From an uncultured Myxococcales bacterium (GTDB taxonomy: Bacteria; Myxococcota_A; UBA9042): a stretch of DNA of 32,024 nucleotides. The position numbers were made by a program, and so were the translations under genes. The stretch is from the NCBI GenBank assembly GCA_903850505.1, contig CAINLT010000497.1:1-32024 (forward strand), in the 5' to 3' direction. Below the pieces are notes generated by a model. That model was not told the origin of the DNA and searched no databases. It saw nothing but the letters and a program-made list of their open reading frames with translations. This document shows positions 26,289 to 32,024 of this stretch, piece after piece (position 1 is the stretch's first letter; each line of letters starts with the position of its first letter).

Positions 26289-26409
26289 CTTTCCCGTTGA
26301 GGCCTCGCAACGCCGCTTGGGCATCGCCCGTCTCGCTGTAACACCTCCGCAACGTCGCTGCCCTCGGCGGCCGATTTCTGGTACACCGCCGACCTTCCAC
26401 GAGGACCCC

Positions 26410-27978
26410 ATGACGCACATTCCGCCCGCTGACGCCCTTCACGCCCAACGCATCCTGATCCTCGATTTTGGCTCGCAGTACACGATGCTGATCGCCCGGC
26501 GGGTCCGCGAGCTGAAGATCTACTGCGAGATTTGGCCGTGCACCAAGCCGCTGGCGGAGATCGCGGCATGGGGCGCGCGCGGCATCATCCTGTCGGGCGG
26601 ACCGTCGTCCGTGTATGACGTCGACGCGCCGCCGACGCCTGCGGTTTGGACGTTGGGCGTGCCGGTCCTCGGCATTTGCTACGGCATGCAGACGATGGCC
26701 AACGGCCTGGGCGGCAAGGTCGCGCCCGGGCACACGCGCGAGTACGGGCCGGCGCAGATCACGCTGGACGTCGCCGATGCGCTGTTCGCGAACTTTGACG
26801 CGGGTGAGCCGCAGCCGGTGTGGATGAGCCATGGCGATTCCGTCGCGGTGATGCCGGAAGGCTTCCACGTCGTGGCGCGCAGCGAGGACGGGCTGTTGGC
26901 GGCCATGGCCAATCCGGCCAAGCGCCTGTGGGGCCTGCAGTTTCACCCGGAAGTCGTGCACACCAAGCGCGGCATGGACGTCCTGCGCAACTTCGCCGTG
27001 GGCCTCTGCGGCTGCGATCAGTCGTGGACGATGGCCGGCTTTGTCGAGACGACCGTCGCGGCGATTCGCGCGCAAGTCGGCGATTCCCACGTGCTGTGCG
27101 GCCTGTCCGGCGGCGTCGATTCCAGCGTGACGGCCGCGCTGCTGCACAAAGCGATCGGCGACAAGCTGACGTGCGTGTTTGTCGACAACGGCCTGCTGCG
27201 CAAAGGGGAATCGGACGACGTCCGCAAGATTTTCGGCGAAGGGATGGGCCTGCCGCTGCACGTCGCCGATTCGCGTGACCTGTTCCTGAACGCGCTCGCC
27301 GGCGTGGACGACCCGGAGAAGAAGCGCAAGATCATCGGCAAGACCTTCATCGACGTGTTTGACGAAGTGAGCCACTCCGCCGGCAGCTTCGATTTCCTCG
27401 CGCAGGGCACGCTGTACCCGGACGTGATCGAATCGGTCAGCTTCAAGGGACCGTCGGTGACGATCAAGTCGCACCACAACGTCGGTGGCCTGCCTGACCA
27501 CATGCGGATGAAGCTGGTGGAGCCGTTGCGCGAGCTGTTCAAGGACGAAGTGCGGGTGCTGGGTCGCGAGCTGGGCCTGCCGCCGAGCCTGGTGGACCGC
27601 CAGCCGTTCCCGGGACCGGGTCTGGCGGTGCGCATTCTGGGCGACATCACGGCGGAGAAGGTGCGGCTGGTGCAGGAAGCGGACGCCATCGTCCGGCAGG
27701 AAATTGACGCGTGGGAAGGCCGCAAGGACCTGTGGCAGTACTTCGCGGTGCTGCTGCCGGTGCGGAGCGTGGGCGTCATGGGCGACCAGCGGACGTACGA
27801 GGCGACGGCGGTGCTGCGCGCGGTGACGAGTGTGGACGGGATGACCGCGGATTGGGCGGACCTGCCGCGGTGGTTGCTGGTGCGGATTTCCAGCCGTGTG
27901 ATCAACGAAGTGCGCGGGATCAACCGGTTCGTCTACGATATTTCCAGCAAGCCCCCTGCCACAATCGAGTGGGAATAG
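26410..27978 (+). CDS. guaA: GMP synthase (glutamine-hydrolysing) GuaA
   Basis: GuaA converts XMP to GMP using ATP and glutamine. The 522-aa protein has the class I amidotransferase domain first: LILDFGSQYTMLIARRVREL, Cys90 in GICYGMQTMA, and QFHPEVVHT. The ATP-pyrophosphatase domain follows, with P-loop LSGGVDSSV at about 233-240. The dimerisation domain comes last (RQPFPGPGLAVRILGD, and a C-terminus ending PPATIEWE, the canonical GuaA end). The ATG has GAGG five bases upstream. The 121-bp gap before it may contain its own promoter, for example a weak TACACC -10 near 26382. It lies downstream of guaB with two envelope genes between. Confidence 0.97.
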   Translation: MTHIPPADALHAQRILILDFGSQYTMLIARRVRELKIYCEIWPCTKPLAEIAAWGARGIILSGGPSSVYDVDAPPTPAVWTLGVPVLGICYGMQTMANGLGGKVAPGHTREYGPAQITLDVADALFANFDAGEPQPVWMSHGDSVAVMPEGFHVVARSEDGLLAAMANPAKRLWGLQFHPEVVHTKRGMDVLRNFAVGLCGCDQSWTMAGFVETTVAAIRAQVGDSHVLCGLSGGVDSSVTAALLHKAIGDKLTCVFVDNGLLRKGESDDVRKIFGEGMGLPLHVADSRDLFLNALAGVDDPEKKRKIIGKTFIDVFDEVSHSAGSFDFLAQGTLYPDVIESVSFKGPSVTIKSHHNVGGLPDHMRMKLVEPLRELFKDEVRVLGRELGLPPSLVDRQPFPGPGLAVRILGDITAEKVRLVQEADAIVRQEIDAWEGRKDLWQYFAVLLPVRSVGVMGDQRTYEATAVLRAVTSVDGMTADWADLPRWLLVRISSRVINEVRGINRFVYDISSKPPATIEWE

Positions 27979-27990
27979 CGGCGCCGCCCC

Positions 27991-28659
27991 ATGCACGCCA
28001 CTGGCTCCCGCAACCGCCTCACGCCGCATCAACTCGATCTCTACCCGGGGGACACGCTGTTTGCGCGCCTCGCCCGCACGGTCTGCGACGTCGGCGTCCT
28101 GCCGCGCAAGGAACTCCACGAGGCGTGGGAAGTCGCGCGGCGTGTCCGTCGGCGATTCCGCGGTGGGCGCGTGGTGGATCTGTGCTGCGGTCACGGCCTG
28201 CTGGCGCAGGTGATGCTGCTGCTGGACGAGACCTCGCCCGAGGCGCTGGCGGTGGACCTGCGGCTCAGCGGCAACCACCAGAAATTGGCCGACGCGCTGG
28301 CGACGACGTGGCCGAAGCTGGCCGGGCGCGTGACGTTTGCCCAGATGCGGTTGCAGGACGTGGCGCTGCGCCCGGACGACGTGGTCGTGTCGGCGCACGC
28401 GTGCGGCGGGCTGACCGACGACATTCTCGCTCAGGCGCAGGCCGTGGGCGCGCGCGTGGCGGTGCTGCCGTGTTGCCAAGCGTTGCGCCAGCGCGGCGAT
28501 CTGGACGGGTGGCTGGACGGCAGTCTGGCGGTGGACGTCGAGCGCGCGACGCGGCTGCGGTCGGGCGGATATCACATCTGGACGCAGAGCATTCCCGAGG
28601 AAGTGACGCCCAAGAATCGGCTGCTCATGGGCGAGCGGGTGCCTACGACAGGCCCATAG
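27991..28659 (+). CDS. METTL25/Methyltransf_32-like SAM-dependent methyltransferase
   Basis: A 222-aa protein with a class I SAM-binding fold. Motif I is VVDLCCGHGLLAQVML (about residues 61-76), the acidic ribose-binding strand is ALAVDLRLSGNHQKLA, and VVSAHACGGLTDDIL is followed by AVLPCCQ. The paired HACG-LTD and PCC motifs are typical of the METTL25/RRNAD1/GSTCD-related methyltransferase group; the substrate here is unknown. It starts 12 bp after the guaA stop and so likely shares its transcript, although no clear ribosome-binding site is visible. Its 3' end overlaps the convergent HPF gene by 17 bp. Confidence 0.82.
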   Translation: MHATGSRNRLTPHQLDLYPGDTLFARLARTVCDVGVLPRKELHEAWEVARRVRRRFRGGRVVDLCCGHGLLAQVMLLLDETSPEALAVDLRLSGNHQKLADALATTWPKLAGRVTFAQMRLQDVALRPDDVVVSAHACGGLTDDILAQAQAVGARVAVLPCCQALRQRGDLDGWLDGSLAVDVERATRLRSGGYHIWTQSIPEEVTPKNRLLMGERVPTTGP

Positions 28660-29005
28660 CGCCAGCGTGCGTCTTGACCTCACCGCGCTCCCGCTGGGCG
28701 TAGTCCTCCACTTGCCGGCGCATCGCGTCAAACGCGTCGCGAATGGCGACGTACACATCCGTGTAGGCGTGATTCTCGTCCGGCTCGCGTTTGGCGATGA
28801 GCTCGGCCTCGGGGACGGTCAGATCGATGCGCACATGGAACTGGTTGCCGTTCCGGTGGTGCTTGTGCAACGCCTCGACGATGACGTGACAGCTCATGAT
28901 GCGGCCGTAGCAGTGGTCCAGATCCTCGGCGCGTTCGCGGACCTTGGCTTCCAGCGCGTCCGAGTGCTCAATGTTGCGAAACGTAATCTGCAGTGGCAGT
29001 TGCAT
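28643..29005 (-). CDS. Short ribosome-hibernation factor, HPF/RaiA (S30AE) family
   Basis: HPF/RaiA proteins bind the 30S decoding region and shut ribosomes down in stationary phase. The 120-aa protein starts MQLPLQITFRNIEHSDALEAK, a typical S30AE opening, and has the beta-alpha-beta pattern. It carries FHVRIDLTVPEAELIAKREP and AYTDVYVAIRDAFDAMRRQ, the conserved last helix. It lacks the C-terminal dimerisation domain of long HPF, so it is the short type. The ATG has GGGAGG seven bases upstream. It is convergent with the methyltransferase gene and shares 17 bp with it. Confidence 0.88.
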   Translation of the reverse strand: MQLPLQITFRNIEHSDALEAKVRERAEDLDHCYGRIMSCHVIVEALHKHHRNGNQFHVRIDLTVPEAELIAKREPDENHAYTDVYVAIRDAFDAMRRQVEDYAQRERGEVKTHAGAMGLS

Positions 29006-29075
29006 GACCGACCTCCCAATGCGCCATCTGTCCCGCGCGAGCAGCTGCTTGCGCGTCCATCAGCGGCACATTGGC

Positions 29076-29103
29076 AAGGTAGAAGCGCAGCACGACGTGG
29101 CAA
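29076..29103 (-). promoter_or_regulatory. Candidate promoter for the HPF/RaiA gene
   Basis: On the minus strand, TTGCCA and TACCTT are separated by 16 bp, about 70 bases upstream of the HPF start. It is similar in style to the TTGCCT/TACGCT pair at 8990-9018. Motif-level evidence only; positions may be off by one. Confidence 0.3.
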
Positions 29104-29157
29104 GGCCGGAGCGGAGAAATCGTCGCGGGGAACGCTGAGTTTTCGCCCGTCGTGCGG

Positions 29158-30522
29158 TCACAAGCTCAGCAAATACGCCACCAGGTCGGACTTGTCGCTC
29201 GCCGGCAGCGCCGTGCCGAACTCATGGCCTTTGTTGGCCATTCCGTCCTTGCTCGTGTCCACGGTGTAGCCCAGCCGCGCAAACGTCTTGGGGCGATCCT
29301 TGGCGGGTGTCAGCAGGTCGGGCAACGTGGGCACCGAGCCGTTGTGCAGGTACGGCGCGGTGGCCCAGAGGCCGTGCAAGTTGGGCGCGACGTAGCCGCT
29401 CGGATTGGCGACGGACAGGCCATTTTCAACGATGAACGTGATCAGGTCGGCCAGGCCCGGGCCAGGACCGCTGCCGCCGCTGCTGCCGGTGGCGGAATTG
29501 AAGAACACGCCGGACGTCGCGATGGTGCCAAATTCGTGGTTCTTCTTGTCGACGCCCGGGAGCAGTTCGGGGCCGTCCACCCAGTCCGCGGTGTCGTTGG
29601 AGAGGTCGTCCCGGTGGCATGCGATGCACTGGTTGTCGACGAAGACCTTGCGACCGCGCGTGACGGCGGCCATGTCGGTCGGCGAAGGCGCTTGCGGCGT
29701 GTCGAGGATGCCGAAGTAGCTGACCAACGCGTCGGCGGCTTCAGTGGCGGGAAACGGTGCCGGGTCGACAAAGCCGTGCAGGCTCAAATACACCTCCGTT
29801 TTCAGGTCGTTGCCGCTGCCGAGGATGTTCAGATGCTTCATCTTGTGCAGGTCGGCGTACATCGGGAAATCGTTCATCATGTCCGGATCTGCTTCGCCAC
29901 CGACGTTCAGCGAACCCGGCTGCGTGTCGCGGAAATGTCCGAGCGCCGCCGCCGAGAGATACGCCTTGTTGCCAGCCTTGACCCACGCGTCATGCACGTC
30001 GGCATTGAATGCGCCCCACTGCAGTTGCGTCGCCGGCATGCCCACCCACAGCCGACCATCGGGCAACTTCGCCGTATGGCAGGTCGCGCAGACGTGGTGA
30101 ACATTGGTCGGATCCTGCTGCCCGCGCTTGAGGCCAATCGGCAGATCGTCGCCCGGATCGACAAGGAAGCCGTACTTGCTGAACTGCTCGCCCCACTGCG
30201 CCGTGTCGCTTTTCCAGAGCTTGACCAGGAATTCCGCCGGCGGGAATTCGCCGTGCGTCTCCATGCCCCAGGTCTCCTCAAAGAAGATCCGCTCGTTCTC
30301 CTCCAGACTCGCGGGCGCCTTGTTGGCCAGCTGCGCGCGGAACTTGCTCGTGTAGCCCTTCGGCGGCGCCGTGACTGTCGCATCGCCGGCCACGTCCGTC
30401 GCGGTTGCATCGTCGGCAGCATCGCCCGCCGCGACGGCATCGTCGTTCGCTGCGACGGTTTTGCCGCCACACGCGGCGAGCGGCAGGGCCAGCAGAAGGG
30501 CAAGAATCGGCAGGAAACGCAT
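29158..30522 (-). CDS. Di-haem cytochrome c lipoprotein (CCP/MauG-like)
   Basis: A 454-aa exported lipoprotein (MRFLPILALLLALPLAAC, lipidated Cys18) followed by an Ala/Asp-rich linker. Two c-type haem sites are visible: CATCH (residues 145-149) and CIACH (299-303). The C-terminal motif TAPYLHNGSVPTLPDLL is typical of the second domain of bacterial di-haem cytochrome c peroxidases and relatives, with a Tyr-Leu-His-Asn-Gly-Ser run. It probably performs periplasmic or surface electron transfer, perhaps peroxide reduction or oxidation of an organic substrate. The start has a TAGGAG site overlapping the upstream stop. It is 9 bp after another di-haem gene, so the two form an operon. Confidence 0.88.
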   Translation of the reverse strand: MRFLPILALLLALPLAACGGKTVAANDDAVAAGDAADDATATDVAGDATVTAPPKGYTSKFRAQLANKAPASLEENERIFFEETWGMETHGEFPPAEFLVKLWKSDTAQWGEQFSKYGFLVDPGDDLPIGLKRGQQDPTNVHHVCATCHTAKLPDGRLWVGMPATQLQWGAFNADVHDAWVKAGNKAYLSAAALGHFRDTQPGSLNVGGEADPDMMNDFPMYADLHKMKHLNILGSGNDLKTEVYLSLHGFVDPAPFPATEAADALVSYFGILDTPQAPSPTDMAAVTRGRKVFVDNQCIACHRDDLSNDTADWVDGPELLPGVDKKNHEFGTIATSGVFFNSATGSSGGSGPGPGLADLITFIVENGLSVANPSGYVAPNLHGLWATAPYLHNGSVPTLPDLLTPAKDRPKTFARLGYTVDTSKDGMANKGHEFGTALPASDKSDLVAYLLSL

Positions 30523-30531
30523 GAGTAACTC

Positions 30532-32024
30532 CTAGAGAGACTTCAGGAAAGTGACGAGATCGGCCATTTCGGCATCCGTCAGGCCAGAGGTGTCGCCATG
30601 GTCGGCGAGATCGCTGCGCTTGTGCAGCGCGTACAGGTCGGCGGCGCGGCCGTCGTGGAAATACGGCGCGCGCAGAAAGACGCCGCGGAGCGATGGCGTC
30701 CGCGCGGTCGTCAGCGTGTCGCCGGGCAGCGTCGTCATGGGCGTCAGCGCGGCGTGCTGCTGCAAATCCGTGTAGTCCGGGCCGCTGTGACAGCGCGCGC
30801 AATCCAGCGCAGGCGACTGGAACAGCGTCTTGCCCCGCGCGATCGCGGCCGCGTCCCCCGGCGGTGGGATGGGCGCCTGGACGATTTCGCGCAGGTAGGC
30901 GGTGAAGTCGTCCGCGTTCAGCAGCAGCGCGTCGCCGCCCATCAGGTTGGGCACCGTGGATTGCAGCAGGTCAAACAGCGCGGCAAATTCGGCGTCCCAG
31001 TGCAGCCCGGCCAGGCCCACTGGCGCCACGCCCAGGTTCTGCGACCGGCGCGCGCGCGGCGTGACCGTGCCGGCGTGGAGGTGCCACACAAGGCCGTCGT
31101 CGCCGCCATCGGCATGACAGGAATTGCACGCGACAACGCCCAGCGGCGTCAGATGCTGATTGCCGGCGTCGTGAAAAGCCTTGCGGCCCGCGCGCGCCGC
31201 CGTCGAGAACGGCTGGGGCAGGGCGCGCACCCGGGTCTGCAGCGCATCCGGGGGCGCGAGCATCGCGTCAATCGGCACCCGGGAAATCGCATTGTCAAAA
31301 GCGCCGTCGATCCATGCGAGCCCGCGCTCGGGCGCAACCGCGAGCCCGCGCGCCCCCGCTGCCGTCGGCTGGCGCTGCACGAGCCGGGCATCGGCCTGAT
31401 TCGCCGTCAGATCCAACTGCGCCACGTCGTGCGTCGACAGATGCGTCACCAGCACCCGATTGGCCGACGCCAGCGCCAGTCCGCTGGGATGGTTGAAACC
31501 GCGCCCCGTGTTGTCATAGCGCGCGTACGTCGCCGGTCCCACGATGCTGTCGTCGCTGTTCAGGCGCAGGACCACCGGGTTGATCTTCGGCTGGCCGTCC
31601 GTCAGCGTGCCGTACCCGCTTGGGATCTTGGCGTCGTCGCTGCCGGCGTTGGCCACCAACTGCATCGCCACCAGCATGCCGCCATCGGCCAGTGGCAACA
31701 GCGTCGTCACCTGACTCGGCGACATCTTGGGCAGGTCGGCGCGGCCATCCGCGAGGCCATCGGGTACTGGTCGCAGCGACTGCGTCCCTTGCGGGCCAAA
31801 CGACCAGATCCGCACGTCCGGCCCGGCAAAATTGGCCGCGCGCACCGGATCGCCTTGCACCGCGACCGCCCGCGCGCGCCACACCGGCCCCAGCGTCGCC
31901 ACGGTCTGCAGATCCGCGGACACCTTGCGCACGTCGCCTTGCCACTCGCACGCAACAGCCAGCCAGCCCGCCGGCGCCAGCGCGAGTCCCCACGGCCCCG
32001 CGCACACCTGCTTGCGGGCCACGA
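30532..32024 (-). CDS. Di-haem cytochrome c with N-terminal beta-propeller-like domain (5' end outside window)
   Basis: The frame is open to the right edge, so the N-terminus is missing; the visible part is about 497 codons. The first half has propeller-like repeats: PWGLALAPAGWLAVACEWQGDV, GFNHPSGLALASANRVLVTH, AARGLAVAPERGLAWIDGAF-type strands, as in YncE/NHL proteins. The second half carries two haem c motifs, CNSCH and CARCH, and a C-terminal RTPSLRGVFLRAPYFHDGRA, the di-haem peroxidase/MauG-type signature. It ends LVTFLKSL, like its neighbour's LVAYLLSL. It precedes the lipoprotein di-haem gene by 9 bp and probably works with it. The substrate is unknown. Confidence 0.88.
   Translation of the reverse strand, partial: VARKQVCAGPWGLALAPAGWLAVACEWQGDVRKVSADLQTVATLGPVWRARAVAVQGDPVRAANFAGPDVRIWSFGPQGTQSLRPVPDGLADGRADLPKMSPSQVTTLLPLADGGMLVAMQLVANAGSDDAKIPSGYGTLTDGQPKINPVVLRLNSDDSIVGPATYARYDNTGRGFNHPSGLALASANRVLVTHLSTHDVAQLDLTANQADARLVQRQPTAAGARGLAVAPERGLAWIDGAFDNAISRVPIDAMLAPPDALQTRVRALPQPFSTAARAGRKAFHDAGNQHLTPLGVVACNSCHADGGDDGLVWHLHAGTVTPRARRSQNLGVAPVGLAGLHWDAEFAALFDLLQSTVPNLMGGDALLLNADDFTAYLREIVQAPIPPPGDAAAIARGKTLFQSPALDCARCHSGPDYTDLQQHAALTPMTTLPGDTLTTARTPSLRGVFLRAPYFHDGRAADLYALHKRSDLADHGDTSGLTDAEMADLVTFLKSL

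Noticed and set aside
24105..26420. 771-codon open frame on the minus strand
   Set aside because: It is antisense to the polytopic membrane protein and has Arg/Gln-rich, low-information sequence.
26089..28758. 889-codon open frame on the minus strand
   Set aside because: It lies antisense to guaA and the methyltransferase gene, both well recognised, and shows no domain.

Overview
The window is about 32 kb of high-GC, gene-dense bacterial chromosome. It carries core housekeeping genes (nusA, rimP, guaB, guaA, a stand-alone trpG/pabA-type amidotransferase, an alpha-glucan phosphorylase and a ribosome-hibernation factor) among many predicted lipoproteins. Several lipoproteins have Asp/Thr/Gly-rich linkers behind the lipidated Cys and short Cys-rich inserts. 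This, with an FHA-FHA-TM-TPR protein and di-haem cytochrome lipoproteins, suggests a Gram-negative bacterium of the former Deltaproteobacteria (Myxococcota, Bradymonadota or similar). That placement rests on protein style only. No mobile element, phage, CRISPR array or rRNA was seen.

Layout. (1) 1-7521, minus strand, in transcription order: FHA/TPR membrane protein, NagZ-like hexosaminidase, S41/PDZ lipoprotein protease, a short hypothetical protein, tRNA-Cys(GCA), a 314-bp leader, rimP, and nusA running off the left edge. (2) 7732-14632, plus strand: a DAGK-like lipid kinase, a large lipoprotein with a caspase/gingipain-type (clan CD-like) His-Gly/Ala-Cys pair, a second modular lipoprotein with IPT/TIG and family-9-CBM-like parts, trpG/pabA starting on a TTG inside the preceding stop, and a 41-codon membrane mini-protein. 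(3) 14629-21610, minus strand: GMC (cholesterol-oxidase-type) oxidoreductase translationally coupled to alpha-glucan phosphorylase, a 74-aa membrane protein, a metallophosphoesterase lipoprotein, and a YbjN-like protein followed by an outer-membrane lipoprotein. (4) 21742-28659, plus strand: guaB, a periplasmic helical-repeat protein coupled to a polytopic membrane protein, guaA, and a METTL25-like methyltransferase. (5) 28643-32024, minus strand: short HPF/RaiA protein, and a two-gene di-haem cytochrome c operon whose upstream gene is cut by the right edge.

How they work together. Regions 1 and 4 hold recognisable core modules: transcription/ribosome maturation with a tRNA upstream, and the two-step IMP to XMP to GMP pathway. 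The rest is mainly cell-envelope biology. The best candidate for something little described is the lipoprotein pair at 9054-13900, a predicted surface clan-CD-like hydrolase followed by a probable glycan- or partner-binding lipoprotein. The phosphorylase/GMC oxidoreductase coupling and the tandem di-haem lipoprotein operon are also worth a look.
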